Positions 52,267-60,939 of a stretch of DNA of 64,000 nucleotides are shown here, in pieces (the first letter of the stretch is position 1; every line of letters begins with the position of its first letter). The stretch lies in NCBI GenBank assembly GCA_910578665.1, contig CAJTQU010000007.1, positions 31,787-95,786 of the forward strand, read 5' to 3'. The notes beneath the pieces are model-generated. The model was not told the origin of the DNA. It saw only the letters and a list, made by a program, of their open reading frames with translations, and searched no databases. Position numbers and translations under genes: made by a program. The DNA comes from an uncultured Muribaculaceae bacterium. GTDB taxonomy: Bacteria; Bacteroidota; Bacteroidia; Bacteroidales; Muribaculaceae.

Positions 52267-55200
52267 ATGCTGAACAAGATAATAAGGTTTTCACTGCATA
52301 ACCGGTTAATAATCATGCTCCTGTCACTACTTATCGTAGTGGGGGGCTGCTATGTGTCCACACGTATGGAGGTGGACGTGTTTCCCGATCTCAACGCCCC
52401 CACGGTGGTGGTAATGACCGAGGCTCCGGGCATGGCCGCCGAAGAGGTGGAACAGACCGTGACCTACCCGATAGAGACAGTGCTGAACGGTGCGGCCGGA
52501 GTGCGCCGCGTGCGTTCGTCAAGCACGACCGGATTTTCATCCGTATGGGTGGAATTCGACTGGGATACCGACGTGTACCACGCCCGTCAGACCGTGTCGG
52601 AGCGTCTGGCCACAGTCAATTCACAGCTGCCGGAAGGGGCCGAGACCCCGTCGCTGGGAGCACAGTCTTCGATATTGGGAGAAGTGATGTTTGTGGGTCT
52701 GACATCCGACCAGACATCGCTGCGCGACCTGCGCACTCTGGCAGACAAGACCATAGCGCCGCGTCTCCAGTCTGTATCCGGAGTATCGCAGGTTAACGTG
52801 CTTGGCGGTGATGTTAAAGAGTTCCAGATACTGCTCTCGCCGGAACGCATGGCCAAATGGGGTGTCACCATGGCAGACGTGGCAGATGCCACAGAAGGTA
52901 TGACGCGCAATGCCACCGGCGGCGTGGCATATGACTATGGCAACGAATATATAATACGAGGCCTTGCATCTACAACTGATGCCGACATAATAGGGGCAGC
53001 CGTAGTCAAGCGTACAGAGGGCGGCGAACCCGTTATTCTGGCAGACATAGCCGATGTGCAGGTGGGAGACCAGCTTCCACTCACTGGCAAAGCCTCTCTT
53101 TCAGGCAAACCGGGCGTTTTGCTCACCGTGACCAAACAGCCCGGCGTAGGCACAATCGACCTTACAGAGCGCCTGGACAAATGCATCGCCGACATGAAAA
53201 CCAATCTGCCGGCCGACATAAAGGTAAGCACCGACCTGTACCGGCAGCGTGACTTCATAGACGCATCCATCAACAATATCAAGAAAAGCCTTATAGAAGG
53301 CGCGGTATTCGTAGCAATAATACTGTTTGTATTCCTGATGAATCCGCGCACCACCCTGATTTCACTGGTCACCATACCGCTGTCACTGCTCGTGACATTC
53401 ATTACCCTCAGGCTAATGAATCTGGGCATCAACACCATGAGCATAGGCGGTATAGCCATAGCTATAGGCAGCCTGGTGGATGACGCGATAGTGGACGTCG
53501 AAAACGTATACAAGCGTCTGCGGCAAAACCGCGCCCTGCCCGACGACAAACGCCGACGCACAATCGATGTGGTATACGATGCATCCAAAGAGGTGCGCAT
53601 GCCCATACTCAACTCCACGATCATAATCGTAGTCAGCTTCGTACCCCTCTTCTTCCTGCAGGGTATGGAAGGACGCATGCTTATCCCACTGGGTATAGCT
53701 TTCATCACATCATTATTTGCTTCCACACTGGTAGCCCTGACACTCACCCCCGTGCTATGCTCTATGCTACTGCCCAATACCGTGGTCAAAGATCACGAAC
53801 CACGTATCGTAAGGTGGCTCAAAAGCGGCTACGAAAGATGGCTGCTGCAGGCCCTGCGTTTCAAATGGTGGGTGCTGGGCTGTACCGGCGCGTTGCTGGC
53901 AGCAGCACTTGTAATGTTCTTCACACAAGGCCGGGATTTCCTCCCTCCCTTCAACGAAGGCTCATTTACAGTCAATGTAAGCACCCTGCCGGGCATATCG
54001 CTTGAAGAGAGCGACGCCATCGGCCGCGAGGCAGAACGTCTGCTGCTCAGTGTGCCGGAAATAAAGAAAGTGGCCCGTAAGACAGGACGCGCCGAGATGG
54101 ACGAACATGCTCTGGGAGTGAATACCTCGGAGATAGAGGCCCCATATGTTGTGTCAGACCGCAGCAAGCAGGAAATAGCTGCCGAAATAAGGGAGAAACT
54201 TAGCGCGCTCCCCGGAGTGAACATAGAAATCGGACAACCCATCTCACACCGTATCGACGCGATGATGAGTGGTTCGGAAAGCAACATCGCCATAAAGATA
54301 TTCGGCCCCGACCTGCACGAACTACTCCAGATAGGCAATAATGTGAAAGAGGTAGTCGAGAAGATACCGGGACTGACCGATGTCAACGTGGAACAGCTGA
54401 CCGACCGTCCGCTGATCGACATAAAGCCGCGTCCCGAGATGCTGGCCCGTTACGGCATAACGATGCCCGAATTCACACGGTTTGTCAACATGGCCCTGGC
54501 CGGCAAACAGGTGAGCGAGGTGCGCGAAGGTAATTCCGTATACGCGCTCACAGTCAAGATAGATCCGGGAAGCCGCAACGACATAGAGCAGATAGGCTCG
54601 CTCATGATCGATGCCGGCGACGGCAGCAAAGTGCCGCTCGAGACCGTGGCTGAAATCAGATCGACTTCAGGCCCCGGCACAGTAAGCCGCGAGGATGTAA
54701 GCAGGCGCCTCACCGTGAGCGCCAACGTGCAGGACAGAGACCTGGGCAGCACTGTCGACGATATCAAGAAACTGGTAGCCGGACGTGTGGCACTCCCACA
54801 GGGATACCATATAAGCTACGGAGGCCAGTTTGAAAGCCAGGAAACCGCTTCGCGGATACTGATGCTTGCCAGCCTGTTCTCCATACTGGCCATATATATG
54901 CTTCTGTATAACCAGTTCCGCGACCTGCGCCAGAGCGCCGTGATCATGCTTAACCTGCCTCTGGCCCTTATCGGCGGCGTCTTTGCGATCTCGTTCACCA
55001 GCGGCGTCGTGAGTATTCCGGCCATAATCGGCTTCATATCACTGTTCGGTATAGCCACGCGAAACGGCATGCTGCTCGTAGACCGTTACAACACACTGCG
55101 TGACGAGGGTCTTCCCGCCCACGAGGCAGTCATGCGTGGTTCGCTCGACCGTCTGAACCCGATCCTGATGACAGCGCTCACATCCGCGCTAGCACTCGTA

Positions 55201-55371
55201 CCATTGGCTGCCGGAGGCTCATTGCCCGGCAACGAGATACAAAGCCCCATGGCAAAAGTCATACTGGGAGGCCTGCTCTCTGCCACACTTCTCAATGCGT
55301 TTGTAATACCGATCATGTACCTTCTGGGCGCGCAGCGCAAACAAAAGCCTGTAACGCTCGAAAAAGAATAA
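52267..55371 (+). CDS. Heavy-metal efflux RND pump (CzcA/CusA-like)
   Basis: 1,034 residues, twelve membrane helices with two large periplasmic loops. Start: RFSLHNRLIIMLLSLLIVVGGCYVSTRMEVDVFPDLNAPTVVVMTEAPGMAAEEVEQTVTYPIE. The helix-4 motif GIAIAIGSLVDDAIVDVENV carries the HME-type acidic residues for proton coupling. It exports metal cations with the adaptor and TolC partner; Co/Zn/Cd against Cu/Ag cannot be decided by eye. Confidence 0.93.
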   Translation: MLNKIIRFSLHNRLIIMLLSLLIVVGGCYVSTRMEVDVFPDLNAPTVVVMTEAPGMAAEEVEQTVTYPIETVLNGAAGVRRVRSSSTTGFSSVWVEFDWDTDVYHARQTVSERLATVNSQLPEGAETPSLGAQSSILGEVMFVGLTSDQTSLRDLRTLADKTIAPRLQSVSGVSQVNVLGGDVKEFQILLSPERMAKWGVTMADVADATEGMTRNATGGVAYDYGNEYIIRGLASTTDADIIGAAVVKRTEGGEPVILADIADVQVGDQLPLTGKASLSGKPGVLLTVTKQPGVGTIDLTERLDKCIADMKTNLPADIKVSTDLYRQRDFIDASINNIKKSLIEGAVFVAIILFVFLMNPRTTLISLVTIPLSLLVTFITLRLMNLGINTMSIGGIAIAIGSLVDDAIVDVENVYKRLRQNRALPDDKRRRTIDVVYDASKEVRMPILNSTIIIVVSFVPLFFLQGMEGRMLIPLGIAFITSLFASTLVALTLTPVLCSMLLPNTVVKDHEPRIVRWLKSGYERWLLQALRFKWWVLGCTGALLAAALVMFFTQGRDFLPPFNEGSFTVNVSTLPGISLEESDAIGREAERLLLSVPEIKKVARKTGRAEMDEHALGVNTSEIEAPYVVSDRSKQEIAAEIREKLSALPGVNIEIGQPISHRIDAMMSGSESNIAIKIFGPDLHELLQIGNNVKEVVEKIPGLTDVNVEQLTDRPLIDIKPRPEMLARYGITMPEFTRFVNMALAGKQVSEVREGNSVYALTVKIDPGSRNDIEQIGSLMIDAGDGSKVPLETVAEIRSTSGPGTVSREDVSRRLTVSANVQDRDLGSTVDDIKKLVAGRVALPQGYHISYGGQFESQETASRILMLASLFSILAIYMLLYNQFRDLRQSAVIMLNLPLALIGGVFAISFTSGVVSIPAIIGFISLFGIATRNGMLLVDRYNTLRDEGLPAHEAVMRGSLDRLNPILMTALTSALALVPLAAGGSLPGNEIQSPMAKVILGGLLSATLLNAFVIPIMYLLGAQRKQKPVTLEKE

Positions 55372-55379
55372 CCAGCGAG

Positions 55380-56582
55380 ATGAAATCCAATCACCCAATC
55401 ATAACCACTGCCCTGGCGCTTATATGCGCCGGGAGCAGTTTTTCGGCCACCGCACAGTCGGCATTCCCCTCACAGCAGGCCGAAATAATGCGAAACAACC
55501 TCACACTCCATGCACAACACGGAGTGTGCGAGGCCGCGCATGCCGAAAATATGTCAGGTCTAAACCTGCCTAATCCCGAAGTGTCGTTCGGATACATGTG
55601 GGGGCAACCCTCCGATGTGCCGCACAAGATCAATGTCGAGGCAAGCCAGACTTTCGATTTCGCCACTCTCTCGGGCGCCAAGAAGCGTGTAGCACGCGCC
55701 AACAACGCTGTGGCAGAGGCCGAGTACGCCGGTTCGCGCCAGGCTCTTGCCCTATCGGTGGAAAACGCGCTAATCAACTATGTGTACCAATACCAGCTCT
55801 GCATCGAGCTCACAAACCAGCTGGCCCAGCTCAAAGGCCTCATGGAGTATGCCGTGAAAGCAATAGACAAAGGCAGCATAACACAATTAGACTACAACAA
55901 TATAGAACTGGAGATGCTTGCCAAAGAGAGCGAACTGTCACAGGCCGGCCAGGGCCTCGAAACAGCAAGGCTGCAACTACGCGCCATGAACGGAGGGAAA
56001 GAGCTGTCTCCCCTGCCCACCGCATGGCCCGAGGCGGCGTTACCGCTGTCGTTTGACCAATGGCTGGCATCGGCACAGAGCACCAATGCCGAATTACAGG
56101 CCTTACAGGCCGGCGTAGCGCTCACTGCAGAGGAAATCACGCTGCGCAAAAGGGAAAACCTGCCGGAATTCACAGTCGGGTATGCCAACGAACTTATAAA
56201 GGGTGACAACCACCACGGTATCACTCTCGGCGTCTCCGTGCCCTTATGGGGCAATTCCGGACGCGTCAAGGCTGCCAAAGCACGCGAGGCCGCCGCACGC
56301 ATAAACCTCATGACTGCGGCAGAGCAGTACGCTGTCACCAAGCGCACAGAGTACGAGCAGGCCCAGATTCTGGCAAAAACTGCGGACCGCTACGCATCGC
56401 TGTACAAGCACATACAAGATAAAAACAAGGCTGTTCTTAAAAAAGCGTTCGACTCCGGCACCATCAATGTATTTGAGTTTATCACCGAACAGAACAATTT
56501 CTTTGACTATTCGCTCAAGCACATCGAAGCCATACGAGAATACCAACTGGCACGAGCCGCCCTCTACGCCCCCACTTTTTAA
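55380..56582 (+). CDS. TolC-family outer-membrane efflux protein
   Basis: 400 residues with a signal peptide (TTALALICAGSSFSATAQ). Two TolC-type repeats with long coiled coils follow: NPEVSFGYMWGQPSDVPHKINVEASQTFDFATLSGAKKRVARANNAVAEAEYA and FTVGYANELIKGDNHHGITLGVSVPLWGNSGRVKAAKAREAAARIN. It ends with FEFITEQNNFFDYSLKHIEAIREYQLARAALYA. It is the third part of the tripartite pump, 8 nt after the RND gene. Confidence 0.92.
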   Translation: MKSNHPIITTALALICAGSSFSATAQSAFPSQQAEIMRNNLTLHAQHGVCEAAHAENMSGLNLPNPEVSFGYMWGQPSDVPHKINVEASQTFDFATLSGAKKRVARANNAVAEAEYAGSRQALALSVENALINYVYQYQLCIELTNQLAQLKGLMEYAVKAIDKGSITQLDYNNIELEMLAKESELSQAGQGLETARLQLRAMNGGKELSPLPTAWPEAALPLSFDQWLASAQSTNAELQALQAGVALTAEEITLRKRENLPEFTVGYANELIKGDNHHGITLGVSVPLWGNSGRVKAAKAREAAARINLMTAAEQYAVTKRTEYEQAQILAKTADRYASLYKHIQDKNKAVLKKAFDSGTINVFEFITEQNNFFDYSLKHIEAIREYQLARAALYAPTF

Positions 56583-56598
56583 TTTTTTGTTGCCAGTT

Positions 56599-56630
56599 CT
56601 TGCAATTACGGATTTTAGTTTCTATATTTG
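56599..56630 (+). promoter_or_regulatory. Promoter of the Cys-x-x repeat protein gene
   Basis: CTTG (56599-56602), a 20-nt spacer and TATATTTG (56623-56630) fit the Bacteroidota pattern with one mismatch at -33. A start near 56637 gives a leader of about 68 nt, so this gene is probably separate from the efflux operon. Confidence 0.6.
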
Positions 56631-56704
56631 CATCTTAATAGCTAGTTTATGTACACATAGTACAAAAAACTCAGCGTTAATATTCACAATAAACAATATG
56701 CGTT

Positions 56705-57184
56705 ATGAAGAAACTGATCATTCCATTTATGTCGTTGCTCCTGCTGGCGGCCATGCCGCTGGGCTGCGCGGACGCCTCTGCTAAAAAATACAAAAAGACC
56801 GCCACCGAAGCCTCTGACAACGGCAACATCAATTGCCAGGACTGCGACGGATGCACCGGGTGTGTGGGATGTGTTAACTGCACAAACTGCATCGGATGTG
56901 TCAATTGTGTCAACTGCCACGGTTGTAATGGCTGTGCCGGGTGTGAAGACTGCGACAATTGCATCAACACGGCTGGTTGCGAGGACTGCGATGGCTGTAA
57001 CAACTGCGCCGGGTGTGAAGACTGTACCAACTGTAAGAATTGCGCCGGATGTGAAGACTGCAAATCATGCGTCGATTGCTCCGAATGCAAGAATTGCACA
57101 AACTGCGAGGACTGCGAAAACATCAAAAACAAAACAGGTGCAAAAAACATTAAAAACAAAAAGAAAAATTACAAGCGCGCATAA
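56705..57184 (+). CDS. Exported Cys-x-x repeat protein
   Basis: 159 residues. A signal peptide (MKKLIIPFMSLLLLAAMPLGC) ends at a possible but poor lipobox (Cys21 with Pro at -3). From residue 44 to 137 every third residue is Cys: 32 positions, 31 Cys, with Thr89 the only exception. The two residues between are mostly D, G, N, E, K, V. The tail is basic. The DNA shows near-repeats (GCCGGGTGTGAAGACTG three times with small changes), so it grew by unit duplication. I do not know its function; metal binding, a Cys-rich solenoid, or a modified peptide are options. Confidence 0.85.
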   Translation: MKKLIIPFMSLLLLAAMPLGCADASAKKYKKTATEASDNGNINCQDCDGCTGCVGCVNCTNCIGCVNCVNCHGCNGCAGCEDCDNCINTAGCEDCDGCNNCAGCEDCTNCKNCAGCEDCKSCVDCSECKNCTNCEDCENIKNKTGAKNIKNKKKNYKRA

Positions 57185-57205
57185 GCCCACCCACGTATAG
57201 AACAA

Positions 57206-57239
57206 ATGCCGGCGTTCCTTTAATTTGGAACGCCGGCAT
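57206..57239. terminator. Bidirectional terminator between convergent genes
   Basis: A perfect 13-bp stem (57206-57218 with 57227-57239, ATGCCGGCGTTCC) has an 8-nt loop. It lies between the plus-strand Cys-x-x gene and the minus-strand DUF4369 gene, with AGTTTTA on one side. Confidence 0.7.
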
Positions 57240-57263
57240 AGTTTTACCAAGACCGGTTATCCG

Positions 57264-58346
57264 TCAGCTGTCCAACAAGGCCGGCACCTGCTTTATATCG
57301 CCGGTGCTCTGCACCAGCTCGCCGGCAGCATTGTATATGAAGAATGCCGGCACCGAACCCACATTATACTGCAACGCATTTATACCGCGCAAACCATCCG
57401 GATCATAAACCACGGCCCACGGCAACGCTTTCGCCGCCTGCCGCCATGCATACTGGTCGGCATCCATACACACCTGGTAAATATCCGCCCGGCCGCTGTC
57501 ATACAGTCGTTTCAACTCCAGATTCAGAGCCGGAGCCCCCTCCAGTGTCAAGGCACTGAAAGCCACGACCACTGGTTTTCCTTTTCCCAGACGTGAAGAC
57601 AAAGAAACCTCGCCGCCTCCGACACCGGGCAATGAAATCTCTATCATAGCGCTTTCCCGAGCCTTTATAACCTGCCGCTGCCCCGCTGCCTTACGCCGTT
57701 CTGCCTGCCCCTGCCGCGCCCGTTCTACAAGCGCTTTGGTGTGCGGATCGTCCGGACGGTAAGTAGCAAACGCCGTCGCCACGGCGGCATACTCCGGATC
57801 GGTAAACTCTACCAGATACCTGTCTCCCATACGGCGTGTCAGAATATAATAAGTCAATATGCTGCCTTTGCCGTTATGTAAATATTTCATATAAACCCTC
57901 TTGCGAAACGCATCCAGCGAATCCGGACTGTTATATGCGCCTACCCTGGCAGCCTCTTTTTCAAAAGCAGTCAGCTGCTCGGCCTGCGGTGTGCCCGACA
58001 ACACGAAATCAGTGTCAAAAGACTTATAATTCGTCTTAAGTACAAGTGCGTCCACACTGTCCACAGGAAGATACACATACTTTCCGGCAAGTGCAAGACG
58101 ATACATTTCAGGCACTTCCGGAGCTGCCGACGAAACACTGAACGAACCGTCAGACGCTATCCTTACAGAATCTATGGCTACCCAGCCGGCATCACCGTCC
58201 AGACGCTCGAGAAGCATACTCCGGGATCCGGCACCGTCCACAGTGCCCTCAACTGAAAATTTCGGGGAATTGTCGCAGCCGGCCAGCAGCGCCGCGCCCC
58301 CGGCAGCAAGCACAAGGCCTGCCGCCAGCCTGTTACTGGTCATCAT
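57264..58346 (-). CDS. DUF4369 / thioredoxin-fold lipoprotein without CxxC
   Basis: 360 residues from the ATG at 58344-58346; the frame extends 20 codons further up into the promoter. Signal peptide and lipobox AALLAGC are followed by DNSP. The N-terminal DUF4369 part (FSVEGTVDGAGSRSMLLERLDG) leads to a C-terminal thioredoxin-like fold (GKGKPVVVAFSALTLEGAPALNLELKRLYDSGRADIYQVCMD, SVPAFFIYNAAGELV). Where TlpA/ResA relatives have W-C-x-x-C the sequence is S-A-L-T-L-E-G, so disulfide exchange is unlikely. Confidence 0.85.
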   Translation of the reverse strand: MMTSNRLAAGLVLAAGGAALLAGCDNSPKFSVEGTVDGAGSRSMLLERLDGDAGWVAIDSVRIASDGSFSVSSAAPEVPEMYRLALAGKYVYLPVDSVDALVLKTNYKSFDTDFVLSGTPQAEQLTAFEKEAARVGAYNSPDSLDAFRKRVYMKYLHNGKGSILTYYILTRRMGDRYLVEFTDPEYAAVATAFATYRPDDPHTKALVERARQGQAERRKAAGQRQVIKARESAMIEISLPGVGGGEVSLSSRLGKGKPVVVAFSALTLEGAPALNLELKRLYDSGRADIYQVCMDADQYAWRQAAKALPWAVVYDPDGLRGINALQYNVGSVPAFFIYNAAGELVQSTGDIKQVPALLDS

Positions 58347-58368
58347 ATTTTCTTTTTGTTTACGGTAG

Positions 58369-58400
58369 CAAAGGTAATAATTTTGGCTTACACGGCCAAA
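58369..58400 (-). promoter_or_regulatory. Promoter of the DUF4369 lipoprotein gene
   Basis: Minus-strand TTTG (58397-58400), a 20-nt spacer and TACCTTTG (58369-58376) match the consensus exactly. The start would be near 58362, so the ATG at 58344-58346 has a leader of about 16 nt and the longer reading frame is excluded. Confidence 0.72.
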
Positions 58401-58503
58401 CACCAAACCCTACATATCAACCACTTATATCTTGCTCATGAACACTGCTATTTTAAAAAAACCTAAAACCCGTTTATTACTTGTGTATTACACTTAAAAT
58501 CCG

Positions 58504-58511
58504 TAACTTTG
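58504..58511 (+). promoter_or_regulatory. Candidate -7 element of pnp
   Basis: TAACTTTG (TAnnTTTG). A weak CTTG-like -33 lies upstream. A start near 58518 leaves only about 7 nt before the first in-frame ATG (58525) but about 37 nt before the ATG at 58555, which supports the latter. Confidence 0.5.
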
Positions 58512-58554
58512 TACGATTTTTAGAATGAAAGAAAATAAAGAAGAAAAACATCTT

Positions 58555-60846
58555 ATGTTAAAACCGGTAAAGAAGACCATCGAGCTCGCCGACGGCAGAA
58601 CCATCACCATCGAGACGGGCAAGCTTGCCAAGCAGGCCGATGGCGCAGTAGAGGTGCGCATGGGCGACACCATGCTCCTTGCCACGGTATGTTCGGCCCG
58701 AGAGGCCGGCGAAGGGGTTGACTTCATGCCCCTGACAGTGGAATACAAAGAAAAATACGCTTCGATCGGGCGTTATCCCGGCGGCTTCCTGAAACGCGAG
58801 GGCCGCGCCAACGATTATGAAATCCTTACATCACGCCTCGTAGACCGTGTGCTGCGTCCGCTCTTTCCGGATAACTACCACGCTGAGACATTCGTAAACG
58901 TAACCCTGTATTCGGCATCGGAACAGGACGCCCCCGATGCTCTTGCCGGTATAGCGGCTTCTGCCGCGCTGGCATGTTCCGACATACCTTTCAACGGACC
59001 TATCTCGGAAGTACGAGTAGCCCGTGTCGACGGACAGTGGGTGATCAATCCCACTTTCGCCCAGATTGAAAAAGCCGACATCGAACTCATGGTAGGCGCG
59101 ACCTACGACAACATCATGATGGTCGAAGGCGAAATGGACGAGGTGTCCGAAGCAGAATTGCTCGAGGCTCTCAAAGTGGCCCACGAAGAAATCAAAAAGC
59201 ACTGCGTGGCACAGCTCGAGCTTATGAAAGAGAGCGGCCACGAGCAGAAACGCGAATATAATCACGAAATAAACGATGACGCCCTGCGTGCCGACGTACG
59301 CGAAAAATGCTACGACAAAGCCTACGCCATAGCCCGTGCCGGCAACGCCGACAAACACTGGCGTGCCGAATCATTCGGCGCCATCTGCGAAGAATACATC
59401 AAGTCTCTGCCAGAGATGACCGAAGAGCAGCTGGCCGCATATACTCCCGAACAGCGCATCGCCATGGTGAAGCGCTATTACCACGATGTGGAAAAAGAGG
59501 CTATGCGCCGCTGCGTGCTTGACGAAGGCATCCGTCTTGACGGACGTAACACAACCACGGTGCGCCCTATATGGATTGAGACAGACTATCTGCCGGGTCC
59601 CCACGGATCAGCCGTGTTCACACGCGGTGAGACACAGGCTCTGGTCACCGTGACACTCGGAACCACTCTTGATGAAAAGATCGTGGACGATGTGCTCAAC
59701 CGTTCTAAAGAGCGCTTCCTGCTGCACTACAACTTCCCCCCGTTCTCCACAGGCGAAGCCCGTCCGCAGCGCGGCGTAGGCCGTCGCGAGATCGGACACG
59801 GCAACCTCGCCCACCGCGCGCTCAAACGCATGTTCCCCACAGGATTCCCATACACATGCCGCATCGTCAGCGACATTCTGGAGAGCAACGGTTCGTCTTC
59901 AATGGCCACTGTATGCGGCGGCACACTCGCACTACTTGACGCCGGCGTAAAGATGAAACGTCCCGTAGCCGGTGTGGCAATGGGCCTTATTTCCGATGGT
60001 GAGAAATACGCCGTGCTCACCGACATTCTCGGTGACGAAGACCACCTTGGCGACATGGACTTCAAAGTGACCGGTACAGCCGACGGCATCACTGCCACAC
60101 AGATGGACATCAAGTGCGACGGTCTGAGCTATGAGATTCTGGCCACCGCTCTTGAGCAGGCACGCCAGGGACGCATGCACATACTCGGCCTTATAAACGA
60201 GGCCATACCCGAGGCACGCGAAGATTATAAACCAAACGTTCCGCGCCTCGTCACATTTGAAATACCCAAAGAGCTCATAGGTGCCGTAATAGGCCCCGGC
60301 GGAAAGGTTATCCAGGGCATACAGGAAGAAACCGGCGCGTCAATATCTATTGATGAAGACCTCGAACTCGGCATCGGCAAAGTAGAGATAGCCTCTGCCA
60401 ACAAGGAAAGCCTCGATGCCGCATATGCCCGTATCAAGGCAATAGTGGCAATGCCCGAAGTAGGCGAGACATACAAAGGCAAAGTTCGCTCAATACTCGA
60501 CTTCGGTGCGTTCGTAGAATTTATGCCCGGCAAGGACGGCCTGCTGCATATATCTGAAATATCATGGGAACGTCTGGCCGACATGGAGGCCAGCGGCATT
60601 AAAGAGGGTGACGAAGTTACTGTAAAACTACTGGAGATCGATCCCAAGACCGGCAAATACCGTCTGTCAATGCGCGCATTGCAGGAAAAGCCGGAAGGCT
60701 GGACCGAACCAGAACGCCGCCCTCGCGGAGAACGTCCCCACCGCCACGATGGCGAAGGACGCATGCCGCGCCGTGACGGAGACCGTCCGCGTGGTCCGCG
60801 TCGCGAAGGCGGAGAAGGCCGTGGTGACCGCGGTCCGCGTCGCTGA
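58555..60846 (+). CDS. pnp: Polyribonucleotide nucleotidyltransferase (PNPase)
   Basis: 763 residues from the ATG at 58555 (MLKPVKKTIELADGRTITIETGKLAKQADGAVEVRMGDT), which matches the family start; an ATG ten codons earlier is possible. Two RNase PH domains flank a helical region. The KH domain has KELIGAVIGPGGKVIQGIQEETGASI, and the S1 domain has GETYKGKVRSILDFGAFVEFMPGKDGLLHISEISWERL. About 45 Arg/Gly/Pro-rich residues form an extra basic tail. It degrades RNA 3' to 5' with phosphate. Confidence 0.95.
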   Translation: MLKPVKKTIELADGRTITIETGKLAKQADGAVEVRMGDTMLLATVCSAREAGEGVDFMPLTVEYKEKYASIGRYPGGFLKREGRANDYEILTSRLVDRVLRPLFPDNYHAETFVNVTLYSASEQDAPDALAGIAASAALACSDIPFNGPISEVRVARVDGQWVINPTFAQIEKADIELMVGATYDNIMMVEGEMDEVSEAELLEALKVAHEEIKKHCVAQLELMKESGHEQKREYNHEINDDALRADVREKCYDKAYAIARAGNADKHWRAESFGAICEEYIKSLPEMTEEQLAAYTPEQRIAMVKRYYHDVEKEAMRRCVLDEGIRLDGRNTTTVRPIWIETDYLPGPHGSAVFTRGETQALVTVTLGTTLDEKIVDDVLNRSKERFLLHYNFPPFSTGEARPQRGVGRREIGHGNLAHRALKRMFPTGFPYTCRIVSDILESNGSSSMATVCGGTLALLDAGVKMKRPVAGVAMGLISDGEKYAVLTDILGDEDHLGDMDFKVTGTADGITATQMDIKCDGLSYEILATALEQARQGRMHILGLINEAIPEAREDYKPNVPRLVTFEIPKELIGAVIGPGGKVIQGIQEETGASISIDEDLELGIGKVEIASANKESLDAAYARIKAIVAMPEVGETYKGKVRSILDFGAFVEFMPGKDGLLHISEISWERLADMEASGIKEGDEVTVKLLEIDPKTGKYRLSMRALQEKPEGWTEPERRPRGERPHRHDGEGRMPRRDGDRPRGPRREGGEGRGDRGPRR

Positions 60847-60883
60847 CACTACATACGATACTTTTCGATAACTGTATAACTTG

Positions 60884-60914
60884 CGGCGCCGCCTCGTCAT
60901 AGAGTGTGGCGCCG
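60884..60914 (+). terminator. Terminator after pnp
   Basis: A 7-bp GC stem (CGGCGCC 60884-60890 with GGCGCCG 60908-60914) and a 17-nt loop are followed by TTTATTTTTAT. It covers the GTG at 60904, which argues against that codon as the start of the next gene. Confidence 0.7.
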
Positions 60915-60939
60915 TTTATTTTTATATCTTTCTCTACAC

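Noticed and set aside
56830..57120. CRISPR-like short repeats
   Set aside because: The periodic DNA is the coding sequence of the Cys-x-x protein, in frame throughout; unit length is 9 nt or multiples, with no spacers.
60904..60939. GTG start for the sulfatase-fold gene
   Set aside because: It lies within the pnp terminator stem; the ATG at 60940 gives a normal start.
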